From Berberis thunbergii (Eukaryota; Streptophyta; Magnoliopsida; Ranunculales; Berberidaceae), in NCBI GenBank assembly GCA_003290165.1, contig QNQO01000535.1:186001-250000 (forward strand): DNA of 64,000 nt, written 5' to 3'. Positions within the stretch are counted from its first letter, which is position 1, and each line of letters begins with the position of its first letter. Under the pieces are notes generated by a model that made no database searches, was not told the origin of the DNA, and saw nothing but the letters and a program-made list of their open reading frames with translations. Shown here in pieces: positions 1 to 10,739 of this stretch. The translations under genes and the position numbers were made by a program.

Positions 1-603
1 TTTCAAAAACTCTTCACTTATCTTCTGTTCCTCAGCTGATAAAAAAAGATTATTCCGCCTATTGGGAACTCGAAATGATCGAAAAATCAACCGACCTCGC
101 AATCGAAAGCAGCCAGAGTTCACGGAAGCATAGAACCAAGACCGCGACCAATCAAGAATGCCATCACTAAGGTTCTCAAAACAATCAGGAGAACAAAAAA
201 AACAAATCTTGTTGTTCACCAACAGACCGACCACCGAATGCAGAGTCCTAACAGTTAAAGGAATACTAGCAAGGGTAGCCCTTGCATAGGAAGAAACCAT
301 CACCTTCCAACCATTGGGGCCCATATGGGCATGAGGAATACCCAAGAAATTCAAATACTCCCAATACAACTTCGAAACAGGGAATCAAAAGCTAGAAGAA
401 AACATGCACGAATACAGTATGATGTATCTGGCCTTTGGGTTACAATGTCTATCATCCGGTCTAGGCATCATAAGCTCGACGTCGGACGGTAGATTATAAT
501 TAGAACGAAGGCTCTCCAAAGTCGACTGAAAAGCTCTATTAGGAGAGTAATGAGCCTCACAAAGAGTCAGCGATTTACCACTTAACTTATCACCAACAGA
601 CAT
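1..603 (-). pseudogene. Ty3/gypsy-type transposon ORF, N-terminal part, truncated by window edge
   Basis: Read on the minus strand from the ATG at 601-603. The frame stays open to the left edge except for one TGA at 385-387. On both sides of that stop the protein looks like the plant family annotated as putative gypsy-type transposon (Pfam PF04195-like). The phrases LPSDVELMMPRP and, after the stop, SKLYWEYLNFLGIPHAHMGP resemble it. The stop lies in SSF-stop-FPVSK and a single base change would explain it, so this is either a young pseudogene or an element with one lesion. The family match is from memory and no domain search was run. The rest of the ORF lies outside the window. A TATA-like site lies about 100 bases upstream. 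Confidence 0.5.
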
Positions 604-703
604 CGTTGAAAAGCAAAGAAGCAAGGAAAATGAAGAAGAGGAATGAACAAACAAACCCTAAATTCAAAGATAGCGTGAAAAGGGAAAACATATTCACCAC
701 ATC

Positions 704-714
704 TTCTTTTATAA
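704..714 (-). promoter_or_regulatory. TATA-like box upstream of the minus-strand gypsy ORF
   Basis: The minus strand reads TTTATAAAAGA about 100 bases upstream of the ATG at 603, a plausible spacing for a plant TATA box plus a short leader. No initiator element was verified. Confidence 0.35.
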
Positions 715-892
715 AGCCAAGCAATGAAGAGACGACTCATGGGACAGCGTGCTAGATATGATGACGATGCAACGAACGAGCAAGCAAATGATCAAGACAT
801 CAACTCACGAAAGGCAACTGACAACATTAAATACAAAGCAATGATGAAATGGAAAGGCAAACCGTCACCAACGTTAGTGGCCACATTAACAT

Positions 893-1485
893 GTCCACTA
901 ACTAATTGGGGGAATAGCTGAAGATATATCAAAGTTGACCGATCATCACGGCCGTACACGTGGCATAAAGTTTCATCACGAGAATATAACGCTCAATCCA
1001 TTGGGTCAGCTCATAAAGCCCAGAAAGATTGAAGACAATTATAGAAGCCCATCTCTAAGGAAGCATAATTAAGATCTGAATCCAGGCCCAAATGAATCAA
1101 AACCCAAATCCAAGCCCGTTATACGTTATCTCATAAAGAAGAAGAATGTTGCACCAAGAAAGAGTTGTGGAGGGACCTACGCCTCCACGAACGCATCTCC
1201 ACTAAGGAGAAGACTGTTACAGAAACATTTCCTTCCGTTGCGCCTCACATGCTTGAGTCATGCAGAGAGTTAACTGCGACCATTATAAAAGGTAAAGGGA
1301 ACATTCGACAAAGGTATGCAACTTTAACTGAGTTTTGTTTAGATTTACTTCCTTCTTCCAACAGAGTTACCAACTTAAGCATCAGAGTGCCTTCGGCCAC
1401 CAAAAAGGTGGTCTTTGGCAGTCTAACAATGGTTTTGCAGGTCAAACTCACAGGATGACGATTTTTGGACGCATCAACCATGATA
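893..1485 (+). repeat. Gypsy LTR fragment (solo or truncated)
   Basis: The stretch has LTR features on the plus strand. There is a TATA box (TATAAAA at 1284-1290), then a segment with a GCCTTCGGCCACC / AAAGGTGGTC hairpin-like motif typical of R-U5 in plant gypsy LTRs. It ends in TTTTGCAGGTC and then a GGACGCATCAACCA terminus. The expected primer-binding site does not follow, so this is probably a solo or truncated LTR. The left edge is only a guess (a TG at 893). It lies in opposite orientation to the ORF at 1-603, so the two are probably not one element. Confidence 0.4.
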
Positions 1486-3106
1486 TCCACTAGTCAAAAC
1501 TTCAATTCGAACGACCATAGCTTTCAAACCCCAGATGTGATACCTAAGTCGCCCACAAGTTTGTAACTGCTTGCCCACGGGTTTGAAACCTCTGGCCCCC
1601 ATTATTTTTACTTTTGTCATAACTGACTTACCTTTTTTCCCACGACTATATAGTAAATAATTCATTTGTTAATGAGTTGAATTCCAATTGTTCATTTTAT
1701 TTGTATTTTTATTTTTTTAGAGAGGGGGGGGGGGGGGGGTTCATGGCTTAATCTTGAGTTGGTAATTGAAATACTTTTTTTTTCTTTGTGGTTTTCTACT
1801 TTCTCAATTTTGGGTTACATTTGATACGACTCATATAAGTTTTATATATCAATTAAATTAGCAAAGAGGGAAGAAATGTCTCAAATAATTATAGGAAACA
1901 AAAAGTTTTTTGTACATATTGTTTCTTGTAGGTATTGTAGATGTTGAACCAATATTTGACGGAAGGGGTCTGCATTTGTTTATTTGTAGGTATTGTAAAT
2001 GTTGAACCAATATTTGATGGAAGGGGTTTGCATTTGTTTATTTATTTGTTTTTTCATCTATCAAAGATCAATAAAGCATGTTTAATTAATCCATATCAAA
2101 GCGCAAACACAAAAATATTTTTTTACTTGATTTGCTCAAACTCTTGACCTACTTGATTCCAAATTCCATTTTTTTTTTAGCTATGACTACTTATTCACTT
2201 ATTTTGGGTGAAATATGTTCCATGAGAACAATGGATATTGGAATATTCTAGCTTCCAAACTAATTGTTTATGCTACAATCAAATTATATGTATTATTTAT
2301 CTTTAACTTTACGATATTGTGTAATCATAATAAAAGTCAAAATCTTGGGATTTATAACAGATTTTGTTACGATGATATACTCACCATGGAAATCAGTCCC
2401 AAAAACAATTATGAAAATTTTAAATTGTTGACTACATCGAGTTATAATCTTCAAGTTAATAATGAAAACTAAACACGAGAATTAAATTCAACTATGTGTC
2501 TCAAAACTAGTTTAAATTTTTGTAAGGGCGATAAAATGGGGTAGATCACCCTCACACAAAATAAATACATTTTGAAAGTTCTATTTTTAATGTAGGGCAA
2601 TATAAAATCCAAATATGACAAGCCTTTTTATTTTCTTTGTATCATGTGTTTTCTTAATCAAACGACATAAACATAGATCTGTAGGTTATTATATTTTTTG
2701 GTATCCTAATTCATAATCAATTGGTGTCAATTTTAGCAATTTTTAATATGTGCATTCATTTTCTCAATCACCTATTGTATATCTCAATAGCACTGGTTAT
2801 ATATTTGCTATTATTTTAGTTTCATTTTGATTAGTATTTTTTAATCAATTATTTGCAGCAGTGACAAGATTGAAGATGAAAACATGTGATGAACGTGAAG
2901 TTGGGAAGGTGAAAAAGAAACTAAGAAAATTATGATTGAATCAACTAGTTACCAAAGTGTAACATTATTAGGCCCTTTGTGGTGCATCATGCATGTTGAG
3001 AAGCATGGTGTCAAAGAAGGCAATGGTAGCTATCAATATCCTAGTTGGGATAATGGATCGTCTAGTTTAGCACCTAAACTACTTGTTCAAGGTGATGATT
3101 AATGTT
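1486..3106. other. Intergenic AT-rich DNA, no gene seen
   Basis: No convincing coding sequence. It contains a run of 16 G at 1724-1739, several T-runs and a 58-bp tandem duplication at 1928-2043. The short ORFs here are AT-rich chance frames. Confidence 0.6.
1928..2043. repeat. 58-bp tandem duplication
   Basis: Two adjacent copies (1928-1985 and 1986-2043) differ at only a few bases. Each starts GTAGGTATTGTA and contains TTGAACCAATATTTGA. This is a recent local duplication in non-coding DNA. Confidence 0.85.
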
Positions 3107-3114
3107 ATCCCAAA

Positions 3115-3869
3115 CAGTGGCGGACCTAATAAGGGACTAGGGCGGGGGGACTGCCCCACCTCAACTTTCAATATGTGCCCCTTATTTTATTTTTTTTCAA
3201 TATAATTTTATTAATAATTGCAAACACTAAAAGTTGTTTAATTTAATAAAAACTTATTTTTGGTCCTCCAAAGCGTATGATTTTTTATGGTTATTGACAA
3301 TTATTATTTGTGTCACTATGATCTACCTCAAATTTTTTCGATGCAATTTTATATATAATTTGAAAACATTAAAAAAAATTTGTTTGTTCGCACGTTGTAT
3401 AAAATCTCCAACAAAAGATATAATATATGTGAAATTAAAATAGTAATTATAGAATTCAAAGAAAATATATACCAGTAGCCAACTCATACAAAATTTGAGG
3501 TTCATAAAAACCATTTTTTAAATGAACTTGTAGTAGGATCTTATGTTCGCAAATTTCATATTTTTTTTTTTAACTTCGACTTAGATACTTATCTTAATTA
3601 TTTTGTGATTTTAGTTATCTATTTTAGTTATTACGCTCGATTGCCTCTGCTAAGGTTAATGATGTTGTGACCTTATTTTGGCTTAAAATAAAATTACATT
3701 AAATTTAATTTTATATATGCAATGTACTTTCGATAGTTGTAATTTTTATTATTATTAATTATTAGTACAGGTAAAAAGAAAATTCAGGCTCCACCCCCGA
3801 TAACTATAGTCAATTCATAATTATTTGTCATTTCGCCTCCTTCCTAAAATCTTGGGTCCACCACCACTG
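3115..3869. mobile_element. hAT MITE (CAGTGGCGGACC family), copy 1
   Basis: Non-autonomous DNA transposon of 755 bp. The left end is CAGTGGCGGACCTA. The right end, reverse-complemented, is CAGTGGTGGTGGACCC. A perfect 8-bp TSD, ATCCCAAA, flanks it (3107-3114 and 3870-3877), which is diagnostic for hAT transposition. The interior is AT-rich with no transposase. It is clearly related along its length to the element at 11734-12701. The ORFs reported on either strand inside it are chance frames. Confidence 0.9.
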
Positions 3870-4150
3870 ATCCCAAAAGTCTTGGAGTGATGTTTTGTGT
3901 TATACTTATGTAATTTTCATGTACTTTGTCTTCATAAATGGATAATATCAACTTCACTTGTTAACTGTACCATTTTATATCAAGAAATAGATGTTGCAAG
4001 CAACTGAGTGTAGGATTGAAGAGCCCTAAACTAAATCTTCACTTCACTTTAGTAATGGGTCCGGATGGGAGGAAGTCAGGATATGTGGTGTACTTGATAA
4101 ATTAGCTGGTGTCACTTTACAGTTTCCAAAAAACAAACCCTCTGGGATCA

Positions 4151-4157
4151 ATATAAA
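4151..4157 (+). promoter_or_regulatory. Possible TATA box of the F-box gene
   Basis: ATATAAA at 4151-4157 lies 57 bases before the F-box ATG at 4214. That leaves a leader of about 30 bases if transcription starts at the usual distance. Only the motif and spacing support it. Confidence 0.3.
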
Positions 4158-4213
4158 TTGTTATAACCCCTAAAATTTTGATTGTTCCCTCTACGATCAT
4201 TGTTTCTAAAGAT

Positions 4214-5383
4214 ATGGCGATGAGGTCAGGTAAAATCATGAGAAACCAGCCTCGGAACAAGAAGAAGGATTTGTTTTTGCCAATGCCCGAAGACATAATT
4301 GAAAGGATCCTCTCAAGGCTCCCATTAAAATCTGTATTAAGATTCAGGTCAGTATGTAAAACATGGTGCTCTCTTACCAAAACCTTACAGTTTGCTTATA
4401 AGCACTTCTCTTTAGTAACCTCTCAGTCTTCGTCTTCATCTTTCTTGGTATTATTTTCAACTTCACCTTTTTGCCGTGACTATGTCAACCTTTTCGAAGA
4501 TGAGCAATCTAGGATAATTAGTAGAAGGATTAATCTTCCATTATTCGGATATGATGAGTATCAGTTCTTGGTGGGTTCTTGCAACGGTCTGCTTTGTTTC
4601 TGGAATTATTATCGAAAGTTGATTTACGTATGTAATCTCGCCATTGGAAAATGTCTTCCACTCCCAAACCTCACTTTTTCGAGTCTTGCACTTGGGTTTG
4701 GATTTGATCCTTCTACCAATGAATTCAAGGTTGTACAGATTTTTCGCAGGGAGAATCTGAAACTCGAGGCTCAAGTATGTACTGTAGGTTCAAATAAGTT
4801 GTGGAGAGTGGTAAAGGGAAATATCCCAGCAGTGTTTCGTATTCGATTTTCCCCCGTATTTTACAATGGATCGGCTCATTGGCTTGATCAAAATTTTGGC
4901 ATTGTATCATTTGATTTCGTGCATGAAATATTTACTAGTGTTCCAAAGCCTAGATCATTAACTTGTCGGCCACAAAAACATTTGTACTTTATTCAACTTG
5001 GAGTGTTAGAAAATTGTCTCTACTTATCAGACTCCGGTTTCAAGGATAGGTGTGAGATATGGGTTATGCAAGATTACAAGGTGGAGCAGTCTTGGACGAA
5101 GCTATATGTCATAAGTAAAGCTGCCTTAACTAGAGAGATACTACTTAAAATCAAACCTCCTCATGTTATTTATGAAATCATACCTTTCTACTTTCGAAAG
5201 GATGGTGAGCTTCTACTAGTTTGTAATGGGGAGGGTTACGTGATTTCGTTCAACTTTGAAACTGGAAAGGCTACACTACTTGCAGATGGAGAACTTTCGA
5301 GCTCCACCCAGAGGAAACTTGCCAACTGGACACTCTCTTATATTCCTTCCTTCCTTCCACTCAAACCTGCCTATTATTTATGA
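4214..5383 (+). CDS. F-box protein with F-box-associated domain
   Basis: Intact single-exon gene of 389 codons plus stop. I chose the ATG at 4214 (ATGGCGATG) because the frame upstream to 4178 starts only with TTG. An F-box lies at about residues 22-60 (PEDIIERILSRLPLKSVLRF, then SVCKTWCSL); this binds SKP1-type adaptors in SCF ubiquitin ligases. An F-box-associated, beta-propeller-like region follows, with the family hallmarks SCNGLLCF (about 122-129) and GFGFDPSTNEFKVV (about 161-174). A basic stretch (RNQPRNKKK) precedes the F-box. The substrate cannot be told from sequence, and such genes form large fast-evolving families in plants. No lesion was seen. It stands alone between a hAT MITE (245 bases upstream of the TTG) and a gene-free stretch, so expression is not assured. 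Confidence 0.88.
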   Translation: MAMRSGKIMRNQPRNKKKDLFLPMPEDIIERILSRLPLKSVLRFRSVCKTWCSLTKTLQFAYKHFSLVTSQSSSSSFLVLFSTSPFCRDYVNLFEDEQSRIISRRINLPLFGYDEYQFLVGSCNGLLCFWNYYRKLIYVCNLAIGKCLPLPNLTFSSLALGFGFDPSTNEFKVVQIFRRENLKLEAQVCTVGSNKLWRVVKGNIPAVFRIRFSPVFYNGSAHWLDQNFGIVSFDFVHEIFTSVPKPRSLTCRPQKHLYFIQLGVLENCLYLSDSGFKDRCEIWVMQDYKVEQSWTKLYVISKAALTREILLKIKPPHVIYEIIPFYFRKDGELLLVCNGEGYVISFNFETGKATLLADGELSSSTQRKLANWTLSYIPSFLPLKPAYYL

Positions 5384-6905
5384 CAAAATTTCAGTGTATT
5401 GCAGAGTTTTATTCCTTTTTTGTCAGCATCGAAGAAAGATTTACCTTGTTCTTAATTTTTTTTATTTTATTTAAAGAATGGCAGTTTTCAGTAAATCATC
5501 TTGAGTTGTTCAAGCATATATTGTTATTAGTGTCATTTAGAGGACTTGAAAAGTACATGGTGTTATAATATTAGTTCCAGTATCTGTTGTGATTATGCAT
5601 ATTTTACTGTAACAATGCTTTGATACAACATATAAAGCTTGCGAATTGTGTAAGCAAGACGAGAAGAATATATAGCTTTCATGAGGTATTTGATTAAATA
5701 ATTAACTTCACCAAATACGACTACAAAGTTCACCTTTAGACGATAGTTGACAAGGCATGGAAGCTCAAAAACTCCTTACAGATCCTATCTTAGCTTTGAA
5801 CAATAACATGGCAGATTCTGCAAACATGTTATCAAGTGCAGGTGAAATATTGTAGTGATTTTTTTTCCTATTTGATCACCTCATCTTTCAAAGTTAACGT
5901 TATCAGCTTCAAAGTTGGTCCACTGGAAAATCTTGTGGCAGTTTAGGCATGTCCCATGCTCATCTGCTCCTTTTAGAATTTGCTTGTGATGTCCTCAGTA
6001 TCTCTCAGATACTATGTTTAGATTGAGAAGTAGTTGCTCCATGGTGGGCTTGGTCTCATGTTCCATGCGGTATGCCATGAAACTTGATTACGTAGAGGTG
6101 TTTGCCACGACTGGATATTGGTCAAGGTTTTTTACGAGCATCTCCAACAATGAGATTAAAAATACAAAAATCATCCCCAAAGATCAAAGTTGTCTCCGTG
6201 AAAGCCTTGTCTTGCTTTATTGTTAGATACACGCTTTCTGTTTTACCCTAGTGTGCCTTTGCCCCAATTGAAATCCTAAATATAGATCATTGACCTGATG
6301 CAAGCAAGAAGTATATGATGCTCATTCTACCAATCAAGCAAGTTAGAGCAAGTGGACTTTACAACTGTTTTATTTGGAAATGAAAGCTGAAGTTCTGATG
6401 AGTACTGATGGGCGACCTCAGGTACTTGTGCAAGTTCTGAGAAATATGCTTCCTTGTATTTAATTGACTTCTTTCGAATTTGTTTAGACAGATAGCAGTG
6501 TGCTGGCAATTATTGTTTATTTACCTAGCTCATAGTACCTATATATTCTTGATTGTTTCTGACGTACATTATTTGCAAGGGATGGCTAGAGGAACCACTC
6601 TTCCAAATATTTTCTTTGCATCTCTTTTTTGCGTTGGCAAACTAATACCGTCTGTTTTGGTTTTGGATGACAAAAGGATAGAATTGACTCTATTCAGTTT
6701 GATGTATGTATTTGTTGCAGGTTTGGCCCAGTTCAAAAAAATTTCCATATTCGGTTTTCATTTCCTGTTTTCCTATCTCTTGGGGAGGTGAATTTTCATA
6801 CAATGCCACAACAAACAGTTGAGACTTCAATCATATGGCACTTTGATCCTATCCCTATTCAATCTATCTGCAAAAGATTAAGCAATTGTTTCCGAGTCAC
6901 CCACT
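5384..6905. other. 3' flank of the F-box gene and intergenic DNA
   Basis: No recognisable coding sequence. The plus-strand ORF around 6480-6791 is hydrophobic and T-rich with no family resemblance, and is probably chance. The first few hundred bases presumably include the F-box 3' UTR, but no clear poly(A) signal was identified. Confidence 0.5.
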
Positions 6906-6920
6906 TTGTAGCATGGCAGT

Positions 6921-7030
6921 GGCCAATGAGGTACCAGCTTAGTGGTAGACTTGTGGCGGATGGAATCACAAGTCCAGGGTTCGAACCCTGCCGGTGGCAT
7001 TTGCGATAGGAGGGAAAAAAAAAAACAAAA
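6921..7030 (+). repeat. tRNA-derived SINE (or tRNA pseudogene)
   Basis: A pol III A-box-like motif (AGCTTAGTGGTAG, 6937-6949) and a B box (GGTTCGAACCC, 6978-6988) are spaced as in a tRNA. Around 25 bases after the B box comes an A-rich tail (7016-7029). The T-arm and acceptor stem do not pair properly, so a functional tRNA gene is unlikely and a SINE head fits better. No flanking target duplication could be fixed. Confidence 0.5.
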
Positions 7031-7463
7031 GTTGCAGGGAGGTTATGCTGGTAAGAGGAACATATGCGTTGATGGATACCGATGCTCTCAAAATCGATTT
7101 ATCGGTTTCTTGCAATGTGTCCATCCAGTATCCCTTGAATTTTATATAGCTTGATGCTAAGCTCTTGTAGGAAACTACACAAATTTTTCAGCTCCCCCTA
7201 AGCTTGAGCTGACCATCAATGTTGTCGGAGTTTCAAAAATGATAAATAGGATCCCACGTAGACGAGTTTGTGATATGAATTTGAATGAAATGGTGCATAA
7301 AATTTAGGACCCTCTCATGCCTTCTAAAATCTCGACTTTTGTTAGGAAAGTGGTCAATCGACACATTCCGGCTGATTGTTGTGTTAAAGTGTGCAAGGTA
7401 GGACCTTGCATCTAGGTCTAACTGTTGTTTGAGTCCTCAAGTGGTGGCAAGGTTTTGGCAACA
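7031..7463. other. Intergenic, nothing recognised
   Basis: No gene or element ends identified. A short frame around 7310-7410 (plus) reads like protein but matches nothing I know. Confidence 0.4.
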
Positions 7464-7677
7464 CTTCAAACTAAGAGTGGGCATTTCAGACCGAAAACCC
7501 GGACCGAACCGATAATCAAATCGAACCGACAATCGGACCGACCGGGTCGGTTCGGATCGGTTTTTATTTATTATTAAATATTCGGTCTTAAAACCCGGCC
7601 CGGATATGAATAAAAACCCTCAAAAACATTAGTAAGGCCCAAATTCTAAGGCCCTCCATAAAAACCAATTTCTTCAA

Positions 7678-8046
7678 TCAATATCCGTCGAGATGTGACC
7701 TGTCTTGCAACTCAACTATGCAATCAATATCCTCAATGACAAGTATTGATTGATTTGCTGTAGAAACCAACAATCTTCGAAGTTTTGTATTGCTGTAAAG
7801 ATTTGCAAGCTCGAGATCATATATATTGAAATTGAGATAATTGGCCGTGGCAGCAATCAAGCATGACTTTTCAGTCCCAGGAGGACCATATAGTAGGTAC
7901 CCACGTTTCCAAGTTTTGCCTACTATTTTATAGAATTTTCTCCTCCTCACAAACCTATCTAAATCTTCCAACAATGTGTTCTTCAGCTTCGGATCCATGG
8001 CCGCTGTGTCAAATGTTGCTGGGTGGTTGCCGCCCAAACCTCTCAA
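7678..8046 (-). pseudogene. Captured AAA-ATPase (BCS1-like, AATP/ASD family) fragment
   Basis: Minus-strand frame of about 122 codons covering the N-terminal part of an AAA module. It has HPATFDT, then AMDPKLKNTLLEDLDRF and WKRGYLLYGPPGT, followed by a Walker A in which the last glycine is replaced (GPPGTEKS for GPPGTGKS), and Walker B with ILVIEDIDC. This matches plant mitochondrial/ER BCS1-like AAA-ATPases. It lacks the N-terminal membrane region and the second half of the AAA domain, starts mid-domain and is cut off after Walker B, so it cannot be an active ATPase. It lies wholly inside the hAT element 7472-8469. Codons upstream of HPATF (MRGLGGN) probably include the capture junction. Confidence 0.85.
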
Positions 8047-8255
8047 CAGATCTCGTTGTCAAATTAGATCTCGCCGTCAAACCCTCTCCTCAGATCTCGC
8101 TATCCTCTCCACTGATCTCGCTATCTCTCTATAGATCTCAGATCTCGCTGTCAAAGCCTCTCCTTAGATCTCGCCATCAAAGCCTCTCCTCGAATCTTGC
8201 TATCCTCTCCACCGATATCGTTACCTCTCTACAGATCTCAGATCTCGCTATCCTT
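8047..8255. repeat. Degenerate AGATCTCGCTATC repeats inside the hAT element
   Basis: About ten imperfect copies of a unit resembling (C)AGATCTCGCTATCCTCTCC, with variants TCTCGCCGTCAAA and GATATCGTTACC, run from the capture junction to about 8255. They look like a tandemly expanded CT-rich leader captured with the gene fragment. A poly(A) run follows at 8301-8318. Confidence 0.7.
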
Positions 8256-8477
8256 AGGCTATTTGAGTTATCAAAGAAATTGAATACAAAATTTTTTTGC
8301 AAAAAAAAAAAAAAAAAACAGTTTGGCCTTTAGACCGAGACCGACCCAAAATTCGGTTAACCGGCCCAACTCGGTCCGGTCTCGGGCCTCCGAATTTCGG
8401 GCTTACAAATATCGGTATGGGCTTCGATTTTTAATTTTCAAGCCGGTTACCCGAACCTGCCCAGCCCTACTTCAAAC

Positions 8478-9293
8478 TGATTTTTGGAGTACATTTGCGA
8501 AGGCCTAATGAAGTGTATACACTTCCTACTTTTTATCCTATGCGAAGTTTGGATCCAAGGAAACCAGAGAAGATATGAAGGTAAGGGATATGAAGTTAAA
8601 ACTAAAACGATTAGATGACAGAAGGGTTATTAGTTTAATATTAAAGCTAGTGAAAACAAATTAATTACCAATTTCAGTGTTTTACTGGGCTTTTCCCATT
8701 TGACGCGAAGTTTCTAACCCTAAACTAGAAGAAGGTTTCCAAATGATATTTTGGGAAACTCAGTTTCCTTAATAGAATATAATTCAGACAGTTGGTTCGT
8801 GTAAGTCGTCCAATGTATATAATTGCTAGTTCATCAAGTGTTCAACATCCATGTTTTGTTATTACAAGCAGAAACCAAACCAACGAGATAAATAATCACC
8901 GTCTGTGAATCTTCTCCTGCAAGAGTTCTTTCTTGTGACATCACCATGAAACTCTTTGTGGATGACATGAATGGTATCAGAAAACCATACTTCCTTTCCA
9001 AAACCCAACGCCATCAGTTACCTCTTCAACAACAGCATCTAAACCAGAAGAAACAACCATTTTCCAGACCTTATATCTCCCATGACTCCTCTTACGAACG
9101 AGAGCTGAAAGAGATTCTGGAGTCGAAATCAGGGTTGGAAGTGCAAAGAACGAGAAGGAGATGGATGCAGAAAATCTGCATGCCAACGGTTAGACAGAGA
9201 TGCCACTAAACAACAATAACTAGGAGGAACCAAGAAACCAAAAAAACAAGTCATAAAACCTAGCGACAAGTTTAGGTTTTTGTTTGATTGAGA
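8478..9293. other. Intergenic, no firm gene
   Basis: A plus-strand ATG frame at 8946-9209 (87 codons) reads as a basic, glutamine-rich peptide. It has no recognisable motif and an overlapping minus-strand frame. I cannot decide whether it is a small gene remnant or chance, so it is not called as a CDS. Confidence 0.4.
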
Positions 9294-9500
9294 ATGTTGG
9301 AGATGTGGCTCGATTTGAGCGTGCAATTAGTTTCACATGGGTTAAAAAGTAGCATCGTGTGAAGTTAATAAGAATTGGACATGTCTCTCATTAGCAACGA
9401 TGCCTTTTAGGAGCGGTAGAGCCCAATCAGTAAAAACCTGACACCTGGGAGTCGCGGACAACATCATTGCTTGAGACATGTGTAAGGGAAATACCTGCAG
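9294..9500 (+). repeat. TRIM-like LTR fragment
   Basis: Begins TGTTGGAGATGTGGCTCGAT and continues with the segment (GTGCAATTAG, CACATGGGTTAA, GGAGCGGTAGAGCCCAA) that recurs at 11081 and 11423. It is the same short LTR family as the tandem units at 10.9-11.6 kb, here as a lone, truncated LTR. Confidence 0.6.
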
Positions 9501-9780
9501 GAACAATTAGTCCAAAACACCAACTGATGCAAATAATTCCAAACACAAGTCCTAGACCTAGTTAGTGCTAGTGAATGGCTAAAATCGCTATGCAAGTAAG
9601 AAACAAACAACAAGCAATATGCAGAAGAAAAAAATGACATCGAGATTTACGTGGTTTGATTTTGCTTATTCCACAGACGGCGACTCTAAAACTATGTTAT
9701 TGATATGGAAACACTTACTTGAAGATTACAACGTTATCGAGCAACGATCCTTGAGATTACTCAATCTCAAGCCAACAATA
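9501..9780. other. Short intergenic gap
   Basis: No gene recognised. It may include the missing left flank of the truncated hAT MITE that follows. Confidence 0.3.
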
Positions 9781-10385
9781 GGCGTTAGAGAAACGCCCAG
9801 ATTAATGGTTGGGCGGGGTGAAAAATCAGGTAGGCGCCTAGGCAGGTTCTGGGCGGAGTCTAGGCAATCTGGGCATGTTTTTTTTTTTAATAAGACTAGT
9901 TGTGTTCTTATTTTATTTTTTCTTTATTCTTTTTTAGAAAGAAACAATTTAATTATTTTTTATTCAGTATATGTCTGAATGTCGCAAATGATGATTACTT
10001 AATCGAATTCTCAAATGATCTGCCGGTACCAATTTTAGTAATGTAGATTTTATCAAACATGATTGAGATCATTCATGCAATTTGAATAAAAATAAAAGAC
10101 TATATTTGAATATTTGTCCACAAATTCAACTTTGTATAAAGTACCCATCATGACCAATTTCAGTCATTTGAATTTTAATAAATTTTGTTCATGATTGTTA
10201 ATTTTTTATGTTTATAAATTTTGCATATGTATCTTGGCATTAAATTGGATGTAATTAATAAGGTATTATGCTTAACTTTTGTAAATTATTAATGTTATAA
10301 TACAAAAACCTAAAACCTCCTAGGCCCCTGGGCACTAGGCACGTGCTCGCCGCTCACCCACCACTTAACGCTTTTTAGAACACTA
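9781..10385. mobile_element. hAT MITE (CAGTGTTCTAAAA family), 5'-truncated copy
   Basis: Same family as the elements at 39261-39857 and 50032-50660. Subterminal repeats of GGGCGG/TCTAGGC type are at the left. At the right are GCCCCTGGGC, CTCGCCGC and the terminal TTTTTAGAACACTA. The first ~22 bp of the left terminus are missing (the sequence starts at GGCGTTAGAGAAACGCCC), so no TSD can be read. Confidence 0.75.
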
Positions 10386-10739
10386 TCACCAAGTAACAAG
10401 AGTCTCTTCCCAGTCTTCCTCCCTACAATGGAAGTAGAACCCCAAAAGGAACTTCGAAGATTTGACGAAACTCGCAAGCGAAGGACACCTGAAATCACCT
10501 GATTCTAATCCTTCTACTTGGCTATTGTTTCACGTTGCACACACACTGAATCACACCGAACTCGCAGCATGTTTCACGCCCTTATCACAACCTATTTCAT
10601 GTCGTACTCACGCCGCACTGCTGCTCTGTTTCAGCGTTGTATTTGCTCAATTTGACGTTGTGTTGCTACTGCGTTGCACGTTGTACTTTCTTGTATTAAT
10701 GACGTTGTATGTGTTGTATTTTAAAAAGAGAATAAGGAG

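Larger units (their letters stand above)
7472..8469. mobile_element. hAT non-autonomous element carrying a host gene fragment (Pack-type)
   Basis: 998 bp. The left end is TAAGAGTGGGCAT. The right end, reverse-complemented, is TAGGGCTGGGCAG. A perfect 8-bp TSD, CTTCAAAC, flanks it (7464-7471 and 8470-8477). Both ends carry the usual subterminal CCGAACCGA / TCGGTTCGG repeats of this hAT group. Between them sits a minus-strand piece of a BCS1-like AAA-ATPase gene (7678-8046) and then a stretch of CT-rich repeats. No transposase is present. The complete TIR-cargo-TIR structure within one TSD indicates that the gene fragment was carried by the transposon. Confidence 0.85.

Noticed and set aside
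6921..7005. Functional tRNA gene
   Set aside because: A and B boxes are present, but the T stem and acceptor stem do not pair and an A-tail follows, so a SINE or pseudogene is more likely.
7863..8333. 156-codon plus-strand ORF
   Set aside because: Antisense shadow of the captured AAA-ATPase fragment, then CT repeats and a poly(A)-encoded lysine run.
8946..9209. 87-codon plus-strand ATG frame as a gene
   Set aside because: No motif, competing antisense frame and TE-rich context. Too little to call.
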